A DNA stretch of 64,000 bases from Candidatus Vallotiella sp. (ex Adelges kitamiensis) (GCF_020342435.1 NZ_CP080504.1:1035966-1099965), one strand, 5' to 3'; positions 23,572-35,610 are shown, numbered from the stretch's first letter. A program made the numbers and translations. The notes: generated from the sequence alone by a model not told the origin.

Positions 23572-24440
23572 CATTATCTAATGAATATAAAAGGTATGCG
23601 GGCGGAAGTGGGCTAGAGCCTTTGCTTACTTAACATGAAATATTAAGTGCTCTTCAGATTTTCTACTTTCTTTTATCGCCTTGACAAGGCATAGAATGCA
23701 GATATGCGTTAGTTACTTTAACCCCTCCCTTTAGTAGGGGATAGATTTACCTCGTGTTGAACAACATAAGTGAGTTGTAGCAGTCGATTTTACTTTCTCA
23801 GGATCAGTTTAATTTCGTAGATGTGCTTAGAGAGTTTCTATAAATTCAGGAGTTTAAGCATAGCATTTATTAATACATAGAAAATTGAATTGTTTTTCAA
23901 TGTTAATAATCTAAGATTAGATACCAAATAATTAGGGAAACAAACTAAGCCCATCTGTTTCAGAGATACCTCGAGTCTCAGATGTGTCGGGTAAATACTT
24001 AATTGACCCAGTATGAACGTTTGTTTTGCTGTCAAACAGATTAGAAATATTAACTAACTAGCATGTGATCTATCATAGGGGCATAGACTGCTATACTGTT
24101 AGTATTTCTATCTAAAGCTCTTTATATGAGAGTGTGCTCACTGGACTTGATACAAGTGCTAGAGCCCATGTTAGGGTGTTTTAATATCCTTCTATAGGAT
24201 TAAGTTAGATGCCATAACACCTCTAAGTTTGTTCTGAAATACATGTACATGATATGACAACACAGTCCAAAACTATATAGCCTCGTGCGAAATAAATATC
24301 TGAGTTACCGGATATATTAATTGTATTTATATATTGATAAAAGCGCTTCATGCTTATTAAACAGAGCGTTGACTATAAAAATATAGTCATAGGATGACAC
24401 GCTGGGTATAGATAATTCACTCGTAAATAATATCTAGTAC
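23572..24440. other. Gene desert between metR and the PhyH-type gene
   Basis: These 869 bases are AT-rich with only short ORFs. I see small imperfect hairpins (GCCTTG-A-CAAGGC near 23690) but no recognisable gene or RNA. Confidence 0.5.
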
Positions 24441-25205
24441 TCATAGCGGAACCCCTAACTTAGAGGCTGATCGCGTACCAGGGACTGGTGCATTATTCAC
24501 ACTATGATAAGTGAAAACTAGCGAAAATTTAATATCATTAGACAGGTTTTTACCTGCTGAATGCAATGTATTGCAATGAAAAAACACCGCATCACCTAAA
24601 TTCAGTATTGGAGAAATAGCTGTACTCATCAACACTATATTTTCAGATATATCATCCCGAAAAAACTTCGATTCGTCAAAACGTTTATCCGATAAATCTA
24701 ATACATGCGATCCAGGTACAAACCGTAGCGCGCCGTTTTCTTCAGTTTCTGTACCAAGTGCAAGCCATACCGATACGAGATCCGATCGCTCAAATGCCCA
24801 ATACCGGACATCTCGGTGCCAACCCGTCAAACTTCCGTATGTTGGATGCTTAGTCATTAAGCAATTATGATGCACGAGTGAGAGCGCGATGTGCTCATCA
24901 AAGTATAATTCTACCCAGTTTCGAATTTCTGTTGATTTAGCTAGCGTTCGATACATTTCACTTCGCGCATAAGCGTCCAACAAACGGCGCACAGTATTGC
25001 CGCCCGGAGCGTCACGAGATTGAGGTGCGCCCAAATAGCGTAAATCCGACTCAAATTCAATAGCTCCTTTTAGCTGCGCTAGCTCGGCGCGCGCCGTATA
25101 TTTAGTTATCTCACAAAGATTAGGCGGAAATAATCCGGGTATGACGACAAAACCGTACCGCCTTAGAAATTCGATCTGTCCTCTATTTGATAAATACCCA
25201 GCCAT
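24441..25205 (-). CDS. Phytanoyl-CoA dioxygenase (PhyH) family protein
   Basis: This is a predicted Fe(II)/2-oxoglutarate-dependent oxygenase of 254 aa. N-terminal YGFVVIPGLFPPNL is typical of PhyH proteins. The iron-binding HxD lies in GWHRDVRYWAF near residues 128-130 and the distal His in CNTLHSAGKNLS near 214. LRFVPGSHVLD is the usual family strand. Around the expected 2-oxoglutarate-binding Arg, the sequence reads DIKFSLVFTYH, so a Lys may replace it. The family hydroxylates lipids, amino acids and natural products, and the substrate cannot be told here. It is isolated between deserts yet intact. Confidence 0.85.
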   Translation of the reverse strand: MAGYLSNRGQIEFLRRYGFVVIPGLFPPNLCEITKYTARAELAQLKGAIEFESDLRYLGAPQSRDAPGGNTVRRLLDAYARSEMYRTLAKSTEIRNWVELYFDEHIALSLVHHNCLMTKHPTYGSLTGWHRDVRYWAFERSDLVSVWLALGTETEENGALRFVPGSHVLDLSDKRFDESKFFRDDISENIVLMSTAISPILNLGDAVFFHCNTLHSAGKNLSNDIKFSLVFTYHSVNNAPVPGTRSASKLGVPL

Positions 25206-25870
25206 CGCATATCCAGTTTAATGAATTAGATTCAAACAATTTTATGTTCAGTAACGCACGGTGCGCTCCAATATTATTGCTACTCTCGATCTTGAAAGCA
25301 TGACGCAGATAGTGTTTCTGCTTATAATCTATTTTGGATGTGTGATGCTAACTCAGTGCTTAGCTATTTTTTAGTCTAGTATGCTTTGGTGCTGTGTTCA
25401 TTATATTAAATAGCTCGTTTTCATTTGATGAGCACACTGCCGCTGTGTGTTAACAGCACTTCAGTTACTGAAGCTAGTATCTATGGATAAATTATCTAAG
25501 ATACCGCTGACAACCTACCTTAATATCAAATTCAGTATCCAGTCAGGTATTGAGTGAGGAATGTGTCAGCAGTGCTCGTGCTGTTGGTACAGATAACATG
25601 AGCAATTATAGATGCACTCCACTCACCGTAGCGTCAATAAACATAAAGCGTAATCGATAAACGATAATACTATGCTCTAGTGCCTATAATATTAGCGCAA
25701 TGCCTCATATACATTATGAGACTAGATTACCTGGGTAAAACTGATAAAGAATGATAAAAATCTTTAATTAAAGAAAAGATGTAGGCTGCATACAGAAAGC
25801 TATGGAACAAAATGTTTGTTAAACATACTTTACGTTAGTGCTACCCCTAATTTAATTAGGACTTAGTAGC

Positions 25871-25895
25871 TTCACTTCTTAATTTAAGGAGTGAA
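25871..25895. repeat. 12-pair hairpin
   Basis: TTCACTTCTTAA pairs with TTAAGGAGTGAA around a single base; one pair is T-G. No gene is adjacent. Confidence 0.6.
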
Positions 25896-26620
25896 CTTCC
25901 GGTTACCTGCATAAAGAGATAGCTAGTATAAAATAAGTTTCTGAGCTTTCTATGCTGCCAGGTCAGATAGCTGAATAGTTGACTATCCGACCTTAATAAT
26001 AGCTATCACTAGAATTCTGAGAAGAGTGTAAGCCTTCGGAAAGGATATTAAGGTTAGCAGGTGTAATTTTTATACGCAGATTTACTCTAGCCTATCTAAC
26101 CTGCTACTGTCAACGGATAGTATAATCATGCTCAACAAAGCAAAAAGCATAATTTTTATTATAATCGGTACGATCAAAACTTACTTTTAACGAGAGAATC
26201 ATCGCAGAATTTTGTCTTTGCATCTTATATGCTGTGAATCTTAAAACAGCTATTTCTAATAACACTAATTTAAATGCATGCTGAATAAAACATAATTCAC
26301 ACTAGCATATCGATGTCTTATAGCCTAAGCACAACGTAATTAGCCATCTTGTAAAAGTAAATTAGGTATCATCCTATTCTGTTCTTAGAAATGGACTACG
26401 CGGATCATGACATAGTCTATGTTAGAGATTCTCAGTACGCATTACAAATAAATAGTGGCTTCCCTATTAAAGTCCAGCGATTAGATAAAAACAGCTGTGC
26501 TTCATGACTAGCTATATTGATGAATCAATACCAGACTCACAGCACAGACTACAAACATAAGCTAATATCCGCGTCGCTATTCTCTACGTTTTTTAAGTAT
26601 TAATATGAATGAGTCTTCCA

Positions 26621-26640
26621 GGTTCAATTAGATGAACCTC
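26621..26640. repeat. 7-bp-arm hairpin
   Basis: AGGTTCA and TGAACCT flank a 6-base loop, about 80 bases beyond the 3' end of the gspG-like remnant. Confidence 0.5.
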
Positions 26641-26718
26641 TAAAAATACGCGCCCGATATTATTTATTTATCGCCCCGGTATCTAGCGATAGTCTCTAGG
26701 TTAATGCATGCAACCTTG

Positions 26719-26967
26719 CTACTGCGTTAGATGGTGGCCACTATTAATCTGGCCAGATTTAGAACATCTATGATGTGTATGAGTACCCTGGACAGATGTA
26801 ACATGACTTTCTTGATGGTAATGACCCTTTATTTTAGAGATTAATAGCGCGGCTAAGATCCCCAGTATCGCGATCATAACCATGACTTCAATTAGCGTAA
26901 AACCACCCTGGCGTATCGTCGTTAGTGTATCGGCCGAGTTCTGAGTCTTTGGTATTGTATACTGCAT
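26719..26967 (-). pseudogene. gspG: Type II secretion major pseudopilin remnant (gspG-like)
   Basis: The 82-codon frame holds a perfect prepilin peptidase site and hydrophobic helix: GGFTLIEVMVMIAILGILAALL, with the invariant Glu at position +5. It continues ISKIKGHYHQESHVTSVQ, similar to the GspG segment after the helix. A frame change then seems to continue the family pattern, since the +1 frame reads HIIDVLNLARLIV, like the usual 'IMQALKLYRLDN'. Everything C-terminal is unrecognisable. No other secretion gene is visible nearby, so the product could not build a secretion system. Confidence 0.75.
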
Positions 26968-27736
26968 TCTTGCCTTATTACTAAATTAAACCGCTATCCG
27001 AATTAGCGCATATAGAAAAATTCCGCGCATTATACGTTTACATACAATGTACTTATATGAAAACGTACTAACGCATGAGATTTATATTACTCGCTTTACT
27101 ATATCTTTAAGTCATATTCTTTTAAGTCAGTATTAAATATCATATAAATATACAATCAGCTTGTTGCACTGTAAAACATATCGGGACTTATTATCTATCA
27201 CTTTTAATGTGATTATTATTGATAATATATATTGCTATTCAGTATTCTCTCGGCGTAGGATTTTTACTCGTCATTATGCTCTGTAGTTACCCTAGCAGCA
27301 ATAATATGAACTATTTTTCTTGTATTTATTATTTGTAGAACTACTGTGTTAGTAATAATCAAAAGATACTCTGATATATTCAGAACTGAATGCATTGTAG
27401 ATGTCATGCATAATCTCGAAAATTTTAATAGTTGTTGAGATAAAGAGGTTTCCTGAGCCGGACACTATGTCTCGATAATCAACTGAGATACTCACCTTTT
27501 CAAATCCAGAGAGTAATAGATCGCATTGGAATAAAGATGCCAATTAGTCTATATTCCCAATATTTTTTTAGGTCTTTTATTATCCTATTTAGCAATAGAA
27601 CGAAACGCTTGCTCATGTCAGCAATATTCTTGATTTATACGCAAACACACTCACCTGCGCCACACCCAGAACATTCTATAGATGTGAGCAGGGAAAGTGC
27701 ACCCGTTCTAGGTAGAAAGGCTGATGCTGTCAATAC
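26968..27736. other. Gap between gspG remnant and HU
   Basis: A 769-base AT-rich stretch. Two 60-70-codon ORFs on opposite strands (27349-27543 and 27537-27740) show no family features and are probably chance. Confidence 0.5.
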
Positions 27737-28015
27737 TTAACGCTTGTTGACGGCGTCTTTGAATGCCTTTCCAGCTATGAATTTAATCGTCTTTGCAGCG
27801 GGAATCTTGATCGTCTCACCCGTCTTTGGGTTACGGCCAGCACGCGCTTCGCGATTTCCTGAGCCAAAGCTTCCGAATCCAATTAACTGGACGCTGTCGC
27901 CTTTGGATATAGCTTTCTTAATAACTTCGAGCAGCGTATCGAGTGTTTCGCTGATTTGAAGCTTGCTGGTACCAGTTTGCAGGGCGACTGTATCGATCAG
28001 TTCCTGTTTGTTCAT
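27737..28015 (-). CDS. hup: DNA-binding protein HU
   Basis: HU is a dimeric nucleoid protein that bends DNA and helps DnaA open oriC. The 92-aa length fits the family. [11 protein letters not shown] and the DNA-binding arm signature [22 protein letters not shown] are present, as is the C-terminal [13 protein letters not shown] good Shine-Dalgarno (AAAAAGGA) lies 5 bases before the ATG. I cannot say which HU paralogue it is. Confidence 0.95.
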   Translation of the reverse strand: MNKQELIDTVALQTGTSKLQISETLDTLLEVIKKAISKGDSVQLIGFGSFGSGNREARAGRNPKTGETIKIPAAKTIKFIAGKAFKDAVNKR

Positions 28016-28063
28016 ATATATCCTTTTTGAAGTTAGTTGATTATGAACGCCATAAACGCGCCG

Positions 28064-28069
28064 ATTATA
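28064..28069 (-). promoter_or_regulatory. Candidate -10 box of the HU promoter
   Basis: A perfect TATAAT on the minus strand lies about 50 bases upstream of the HU start codon. I find no good -35 at 16-18 bases, so only the -10 is supported. Confidence 0.4.
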
Positions 28070-28258
28070 CGTGCGTGCGGCTCACCCTTGCGTTGGGTCT
28101 TATGATTTTGCTTAAAGCGATCCAAATATTTCGTCGGCAGCAATAGATGATGTATTTCTCATCAGTAAGGGCAATAGAAAACTTTAGCCACTAGAACTAG
28201 GTCTAAATAGCGCATTATATCGGGCGCGTTACCCCTCGCAGTTCCCACACTTTGTACT

Positions 28259-28267
28259 GTGGATAAG
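28259..28267 (-). promoter_or_regulatory. Perfect DnaA box
   Basis: TGTGGATAA, the exact reverse complement of TTATCCACA, lies 244 bases upstream of hup in the hup-mnmG desert. It is the only exact box I noticed in a non-coding part of the window. Function is inferred. Confidence 0.4.
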
Positions 28268-30065
28268 AGCATGGATTACTATAATAGTATGGTATTGGAT
28301 AACTTCTGACTATAAATATAGCTGTGAAATTATTCAGAAAATAAAATACGAATCGCACATTTTTTATGTACACTTTTCATTTTAGTAAGTGTCTGTTTAA
28401 ATGAAGATAATTAATGTTATTAACAGGCTAGGCATCTTTTTATTAGCTACTACTATGTTTAAGTATAGTGTTATATTTTATATATCTTTACAAGAACAAT
28501 AAAATTACAAGTCTTTTAATAAATTGTGAACGAATATTCGTTCGTAGAATTTACTTTCATGCGGTAACGTTAGGTTAACTTAGAAACAGCTTAGTGAAAA
28601 AGAAACTTCAATACATCGAAGAACTTTTCTAGAAGATACATGTTTATACCTGGTTCAGATACACAATTTCATCTTAGTATCTTAAGTTTTAAAAAAGCTC
28701 ATTTCAGCTTGTCTAGAAGTTATCTTTACGTAGTAATAATATAGCGGGTGTGCTTCTTAGCTCACGCAGTCGTTCATCTACAGAACACACTCGCGTTGAC
28801 GCGATATTTTTAACTATTAAATAACTACATGTGCAGTTCTCTTATAAAAAGAGGGTAGCAGGATGTATTAGTGTCTCTTGTTTCCACCAATATTAAATCT
28901 AGACATAGTTTCTTATTGGATTCGTCTACTGTACTAGTATTAGTTATTTTTATAAAAAATTTTGGTGCTAGCGTGCATATATTGCGTATATACGATTAAG
29001 CTGGGGATTGTATTGGGAGCGTGTTTATTCATGCATATTTTCACTTAGTTTTACCTTTTAAACTTAAAGGCGTGCGTGCTAGCGGTAGCTGTATAGGCGA
29101 CTAAGGTCATTATAGTGAGCTCGTAGGTGATATATTAGCGTTCATTGTACTGCTTAGCGCGAGCTGCTCTTGAAGATGCGTGATTATCAAGGTAACCGTG
29201 CAAGCGTTATTAAAATTATAATTTTATCGAAGATGTTAGATATTTAAAGATGAAACTACGTGCATAATAGAAATATATATGTATAATATTATAATTAAAA
29301 TAATTAGCCTAATGAAATAAAAGTAAAATTCAGTATTTCACACTGAAATGTTGTGTGCAGTTTTCGCTTCCTGAAGCGATCTATGTGTTTCTAAAAAGTA
29401 TTGATTTTTTATTTTAACCATTTTCTCCTGGAGAGCTGTATTGCAACACCTAACTATCGTGGTTCTTTATTTTTATATGTTGTGAATTACCTAAAAATAT
29501 AAATAAAACATCATAGGCGAGGTGTTGGAGATAATTTTTGAAAACTCTTATAATCGCATAGTACTGCGTAGATACAGTAATTATCTTTATATCTCAAGAG
29601 CTCGTATGTTGCTTATCACCTAATCAGAGACAGATGCTTTCTGAAAAACGATGATTATATCTATATCCCCGGCTATTTCTAGAAAAATTACTCTAGGATT
29701 TTCGGTGTTTTTCTAGAGAATCATTATTAATACATATTTGATGCCCTTTTCTATATTAAAGCCGTATACATGACAACTAATTTCTAGGAAACGAGTAAGA
29801 ATGATGCGAGATAATCTACAAATACCTTTGATTAGTAATCGTTATAATCAGAAATTAATATAGTAGCAGATACCATACCGTCAGATATGAAGCACGAAAT
29901 TGTTTGAAATTCTAGCGGAATACGTATGTTAGCTATAACTAGATAAACTGTCTGAATAATAAATAGCCGTACAGGAAAACTCATTTGAGTTAAGCTGGGT
30001 AGCTAAGCCAACATAATTAGCTTATTTTCTTTTTTAGGGGCGCGTTCGGTTTTTGCGTCATTATT

Positions 30066-31988
30066 ATGCTTTATCCTAGTGAATTTGATGTTATCGTGGT
30101 TGGTGGCGGACATGCTGGCACCGAAGCTGCGCTTTCTGCTGCCCGGATGGGTGCGAGAGCGCTGTTGTTAACACATAACATCGAAACGATTGGCCAGATG
30201 AGCTGTAACCCATCGATCGGTGGCATTGGTAAAGGACACCTAGTTAAAGAAATCGATGCTTTGGGGGGGGCCATCGCAGCCGCTACAGATGAGGCTGGGA
30301 TTCAGTTCCGTATTCTTAATTCGTCTAAAGGTCCCTCCGTTAGGGCAACTCGTGCGCAGGTTGACCGCCTCTTGTATAAAGCAGCAATTCGCCGTCGTTT
30401 AGAAAATCAACCAAATCTATGGCTATTCCAACAATCTGTTGATGACCTAATCATAGAGGGAGATCGTGTTGCAGGCGCTATTACACAAGTCGGAGTTCGA
30501 TTTCGATCCCGCGCAGTTATTTTAACCACAGGTACGTTCCTAGACGGAAAAATTCACGTGGGTCTAAATAATTATACAGGTGGGCGTGACGGTGATCCAG
30601 CCTCAGTGTCACTTTCGGTACGCCTGAAGGAATTAAAGCTACTCCGGGGACGATTAAAGACAGGTACGCCACCTCGAATCGACGGCCGATCTATCGATTT
30701 TTCGAATCTTGAAAAACAGTCGGGTGATCTAGACCCAATCCCAGTATTCTCTTTCTTAGGTCGAGCCGAGCTGCATCCGCAGCAAGTTTCGTGTTGGGTG
30801 ACACATACAAACTCTCGGACACACGAGATTATTCGTAATTACTTAGATCGCTCACCAATACATACCGGAGTGATTCAGGGTATAGCACCCCGTTATTGCC
30901 CATCAATCGAAGACAAAATTTATCGATTTTCTAGTAAAGATTCCCATCAAATTTTCCTAGAACCGGAAGGATTAACAACAAATGCATTCTATCCGAATGG
31001 CATCTCGACTAGCTTGCCATTCGACGCACAATTGAATCTAATTCATTCGATCAAAGGTCTTGAGCATGCCCATATTTTGCGGCCAGGCTATGCAATCGAA
31101 TATGATTATTTTGATCCGAGTGGACTGAAGGCATCACTAGAAACGAAGGCGATCACAGGACTGTTTTTTGCCGGACAAATCAATGGAACAACTGGGTATG
31201 AAGAAGCCGCTGCTCAGGGGTTACTAGCCGGCATTAATGCAGGATGTTTTGTGCAGCAACGCGATGCATGGGTGCCACGTAGAGACCAAGCATACTTGGG
31301 TGTGCTCGTTGATGATCTTGTAACGCAGAGTATTTCCGAGCCGTACCGGATGTTCACTAGCCGAGCTGAATACCGGTTGAGTTTGCGAGAAGATAATGCA
31401 GATATGCGGCTAACAGAAATTGGTCAGAAATTAGGTATTGTCGATGAGAATCGGTTTGTATTTTTCCTGCGTAAACGTGATGCCGTTTTACGTGAAATAG
31501 TCCGTTTGAACTCGACACTGGTAAATCCCAAGACTTTTCTAAAAGAAGATGCAATTGCATTGCTAGGTAAACCTATTGAACATGAATACAGGTTAGCAGA
31601 TTTGTTGCGGCGTCCTGGGGTTAGTTATGAGGAGTTAATAACACTTCAAGATGGCCGCTATGCACCACCCGACATATTAGTCGATGAGCCGAGGATGCTG
31701 GAGCAGGTTAAGCATCAGATTGAGATCGGGGTCAAGTACCAGGGCTATATTGAGCGACAAGCACGCGAGATTGAGCGGAACGCAGCGTATGAAAACACTC
31801 CACTTCCAGTGAATATAGATTATGCACAGGTCAGTGGGTTATCGTTTGAGGCCCAACAAAAGTTAAATCATTTTCGTCCTGAAACTTTGGGTCAAGCGTC
31901 ACGTATTTTAGGCGTGACACCTGCTGCTATTTCACTATTAGTAGTTTACCTTAAGAAATATTTTGGTCGCCTGACACTAAAAAAATAG
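30066..31988 (+). CDS. mnmG: tRNA uridine-5-carboxymethylaminomethyl modification enzyme MnmG
   Basis: This FAD- and NADH-dependent partner of MnmE makes cmnm5U34. The 640-aa protein has the FAD-binding [17 protein letters not shown] near residue 13, [19 protein letters not shown] near 50, the GFTP-like [18 protein letters not shown] and the conserved [20 protein letters not shown]. The C-terminal helical domain that binds MnmE is complete. The upstream stretch lacks a clear Shine-Dalgarno. It is followed by rsmG, as in most bacteria (gidA-gidB). Confidence 0.98.
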   Translation: MLYPSEFDVIVVGGGHAGTEAALSAARMGARALLLTHNIETIGQMSCNPSIGGIGKGHLVKEIDALGGAIAAATDEAGIQFRILNSSKGPSVRATRAQVDRLLYKAAIRRRLENQPNLWLFQQSVDDLIIEGDRVAGAITQVGVRFRSRAVILTTGTFLDGKIHVGLNNYTGGRDGDPASVSLSVRLKELKLLRGRLKTGTPPRIDGRSIDFSNLEKQSGDLDPIPVFSFLGRAELHPQQVSCWVTHTNSRTHEIIRNYLDRSPIHTGVIQGIAPRYCPSIEDKIYRFSSKDSHQIFLEPEGLTTNAFYPNGISTSLPFDAQLNLIHSIKGLEHAHILRPGYAIEYDYFDPSGLKASLETKAITGLFFAGQINGTTGYEEAAAQGLLAGINAGCFVQQRDAWVPRRDQAYLGVLVDDLVTQSISEPYRMFTSRAEYRLSLREDNADMRLTEIGQKLGIVDENRFVFFLRKRDAVLREIVRLNSTLVNPKTFLKEDAIALLGKPIEHEYRLADLLRRPGVSYEELITLQDGRYAPPDILVDEPRMLEQVKHQIEIGVKYQGYIERQAREIERNAAYENTPLPVNIDYAQVSGLSFEAQQKLNHFRPETLGQASRILGVTPAAISLLVVYLKKYFGRLTLKK

Positions 31989-32069
31989 GGCATATGTGAA
32001 CACTCGTATTTTTGAATCGGAAGCTATTGACACAGTAACAGGCGCTCTCTATGCTCGTTCTACCCCGCA

Positions 32070-32801
32070 ATGATCTATAAAAGGAGTAGGACAGTTCGAA
32101 GCGCATACAAAGATTTTGAAGTACAACGACCAGAGCTAAAGCAATTATTGCGTGATGGTGCTATTAGTATGGGGATTTCGTTATCGGAGGGGCAGATTGT
32201 CGGATTATTAGACTATGTCGCCTTGCTAGTGAAATGGAATGCAGTTTATAACCTAACTGCGATCTGCGATCCACGTCAAATAGTGATACAGCACCTGCTT
32301 GATTCTCTGGCGATCGTGCCGCATATTGCGGCACGATCGCCAGCGTCGTTACTTGATGTGGGTTCAGGAGGTGGGCTGCCAGGGATTGTGATCGCGTTTG
32401 CTATGCCGTTCTGCGCTGTAGTAAATAATGATATCGTGCAGAAAAAAACTGCATTTCAGCAGCAGGCTAAGGGATTACTGCACTTACTAAATTTGTCTAT
32501 CGTGACTGGCCACGTAGAGAGGTTGCATGCTGAGATTAACGCACTGCCCCGGTTCGATGCAATCGTAACGCGCGCTTTCTCGGAGTTGGCTAATTTTGTT
32601 ATGCTCTCTCGGCATTTGATTACACCAGATGGTGTGCTGTGGGCTATGAAAGGTGTTTATCCAGATAAAGAAATTGCTCGGTTACCGCCTGGCGTGACGG
32701 TACGTCAAGTCATTCAGCTTACTGTTCCATTGCTTAATGCTGAACGACATATTGTTGAGATGGCTATAGAGCCTGGATATATCACAACCGGACAGGCGTG
32801 A
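32070..32801 (+). CDS. rsmG: 16S rRNA (guanine527-N7)-methyltransferase RsmG
   Basis: RsmG methylates G527 of 16S rRNA with S-adenosylmethionine. The 243-aa product has the family core: LVKWNAVYNLTAICDP, HLLDSLAIVPHI, and the SAM site LLDVGSGGGLPGIVIA near residue 92. The first about 20 residues are not conserved, so the start may be further in. A 37-base inverted repeat (32307-32343) sits inside the gene and encodes LAIVPHIAARSP without breaking the frame. It lies 81 bases after mnmG. Confidence 0.95.
   Translation: MIYKRSRTVRSAYKDFEVQRPELKQLLRDGAISMGISLSEGQIVGLLDYVALLVKWNAVYNLTAICDPRQIVIQHLLDSLAIVPHIAARSPASLLDVGSGGGLPGIVIAFAMPFCAVVNNDIVQKKTAFQQQAKGLLHLLNLSIVTGHVERLHAEINALPRFDAIVTRAFSELANFVMLSRHLITPDGVLWAMKGVYPDKEIARLPPGVTVRQVIQLTVPLLNAERHIVEMAIEPGYITTGQA
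32307..32343. repeat. 17-bp-arm perfect inverted repeat inside rsmG
   Basis: CTGGCGATCGTGCCGCA and its exact reverse complement are separated by TAT. Translation stays in frame through both arms. The mRNA would form a very stable hairpin with a 3-base loop. Confidence 0.97.
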
Positions 32802-33325
32802 TTTTAAAAATTACGATATCGCTTCACCATGCTGTGATCGGGTAATGTATAGGTATCTGTTACTGATCAGTCTTTACTTTTACAGGGTAATTGCCTAATA
32901 GTCAGCGCATCTCTTGATCATGCTCGCCGAGTTTTTTTAAATTAACACTGTTTTATATTTAAGGTACGGGTTAGCGACCCTATTATCTTGATTGATTTGA
33001 TAATAAAAACTTTATTACAACCCAGACTACTGATTTACATGACTGACCCGCCAGTAGTATTCTCGCGCAACTTTAATCTACAAGTGTGTTACGTCTGACA
33101 TAGAGCATAGCGCAGCACAGGCGCGCTTTATAAAGTAACCTGTCGCAATATGTTTTAAAGAAAACCAGCGCCAGACGGCAGTAGTAATTGAATACACTGC
33201 AGTAATAGCCTACAATTGCTTAACTTTATGTGTTTGCTTACTGCAAAAAGGCGCAAATATGCTTACATTAAAATGTAATGACAACTAAGAACTAGCTAAA
33301 AATTGTAAAATATAATCCTAGAGTT
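32802..33325. other. rsmG-atpI gap where parA/parB usually lie
   Basis: In Burkholderia and many proteobacteria parA and parB follow rsmG (gidB). Here only 524 bases remain, without a ParA P-loop or ParB motif in any frame. The atp operon promoter is likely within it, but I cannot point to one clear site. Confidence 0.55.
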
Positions 33326-33781
33326 GTGCCAAAACTTCCCTGCAAGTCATTACAAACGAATAACAAGAGTATTTCGCTAACAAAAATTGCATCTAACCAT
33401 ATCTTCGATTCTAGGCTGGGCATTACATCATGTATTAGGCTGACAAAGGTTATAATAGTACAAATAGTTGTATCGTTGGTAGCGGCGCTTGCGTGGTGGC
33501 TGTTTGAAGAAAAATCGCTAGGTAACGCTACACTGTCGTCGGTGTTTGGTATAGTAGTATGTTGGGTACCAAATGCGTTATTCATAGCACTTCTGAAAAA
33601 GAAAAAAGATGCTGGAAGCGCATTTGCTTGGATGCTGGGTGAAGTAGTTAAACTCATATCAACAATCGCTTTGTTTATTTCGATCGCACTACTGTATCCA
33701 AATATCTACTGGCCTGCGCTACTTGTCACCTACCTTGTTACGCTGAAAACAACATACTGGCTCGCGATAGCGAGGTGCTGA
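33326..33781 (+). CDS. atpI: ATP synthase subunit I
   Basis: AtpI is an accessory membrane protein that helps assemble the c-ring. The open frame begins with GTG at 33326 and gives 151 aa. The conserved membrane part starts near TKVIIVQIVVSLVAALAWW (residue 40) and ends with YWPALLVTYLVTLKTTYWLAI, close to Burkholderia AtpI. The first about 40 residues are not recognisable and may be non-coding, but there is no internal ATG before the helices. It is first in the atp operon, 51 bases upstream of atpB. Confidence 0.85.
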   Translation: MPKLPCKSLQTNNKSISLTKIASNHIFDSRLGITSCIRLTKVIIVQIVVSLVAALAWWLFEEKSLGNATLSSVFGIVVCWVPNALFIALLKKKKDAGSAFAWMLGEVVKLISTIALFISIALLYPNIYWPALLVTYLVTLKTTYWLAIARC

Positions 33782-33826
33782 TTAGTGTAGTATCCGACGA
33801 AGCAGATTTTTGATTTACTAGGTTGA

Positions 33827-34681
<855 letters not shown>

Positions 34682-34730
34682 GGCCCTATAAGCCTAAAAA
34701 ATTTGAATTTCAAATTCATAAGTCTTTTAA

Positions 34731-35012
<282 letters not shown>

Positions 35013-35137
35013 GGTATTTGATTAAATACGCGCTGCTTAAATACACTGCGTGTTAAGCAACGGGTGAAAGCTTCGATAAATTCTCGAAAATATGCCCGCC
35101 TTTAATTCCGGAAAGCTATAGTTGTTAAGGAAACACC

Positions 35138-35608
35138 GTGAATCTAAACGCAACTTTGATTGCACAAATGTTTGTGTTCCTAATCCTTGCATGGTTCACG
35201 ATGAAGTTCGTTTGGCCACCGTTGATCAGTGCGCTTGATGAACGTACGAAAAAAATCGCCGATGGGCTTGCTGCCGCCGATAAAGGTAAGATGGAGTTTG
35301 AGGCGATACACAAACAGATTGAACAAGAATTAATGAATGTTCGTAATGAAGGGCAGCAGCGCATCGCGAAGGCAAAAGAATGCGCTCTAATCATGGCTGA
35401 TGAGATTAAGCGCAACGCGCAATCTGAAGCAGTAGATATTATTAGACAAGCAAAAATAGAAGCAGAGCAACAAGTGATTAAGATCCGAGACACGTTGCGT
35501 AAAGATGTTGCTGTATTAGCAGTCAAGGGTGCTGAACAGATCTTGAAACGCGAAATTGACCAGAACACGCATGCTGCAATACTGAATAAGCTGAAAGCCG
35601 AACTCTAA
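35138..35608 (+). CDS. atpF: ATP synthase Fo subunit b
   Basis: This is the peripheral stalk that holds F1 against Fo. The 156-aa protein has one N-terminal membrane helix ([20 protein letters not shown]) and then a long charged coiled coil to the end, containing the typical [19 protein letters not shown]. Its stop codon is 2 bases before the atpH ATG, suggesting coupled translation. Confidence 0.97.
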   Translation: MNLNATLIAQMFVFLILAWFTMKFVWPPLISALDERTKKIADGLAAADKGKMEFEAIHKQIEQELMNVRNEGQQRIAKAKECALIMADEIKRNAQSEAVDIIRQAKIEAEQQVIKIRDTLRKDVAVLAVKGAEQILKREIDQNTHAAILNKLKAEL

Positions 35609-35610
35609 CT

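Larger units (their letters stand above)
25206..26718. other. Gene desert, possibly former gsp genes
   Basis: About 1.5 kb of AT-rich sequence without recognisable genes. It lies downstream of the gspG-like remnant on the minus strand, where gspH and later genes would be expected, but I could not match them. It holds hairpins at 25871-25895 (12-pair stem allowing one G-U) and 26621-26640. Confidence 0.45.
28016..30065. other. Two-kilobase gene desert between divergent hup and mnmG
   Basis: This very AT-rich gap lies between divergent genes. It contains one perfect DnaA box (28259-28267) and several hairpins: TCGCTTC..GAAGCGA near 29364, and TCTAGAAAAA with its complement at 29688-29717. No gene-like homology was found. 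In many bacteria oriC lies next to mnmG (gidA), so it is one origin candidate, but I see no cluster of DnaA boxes. Confidence 0.45.

Noticed and set aside
23838..24035. 65-codon minus-strand ORF after metR
   Set aside because: Low-complexity Leu/Asn-rich translation typical of AT-rich non-coding DNA.
27349..27740. Two overlapping 64-67-codon ORFs on opposite strands
   Set aside because: No family signature, no Shine-Dalgarno and strongly AT-driven composition; likely chance.
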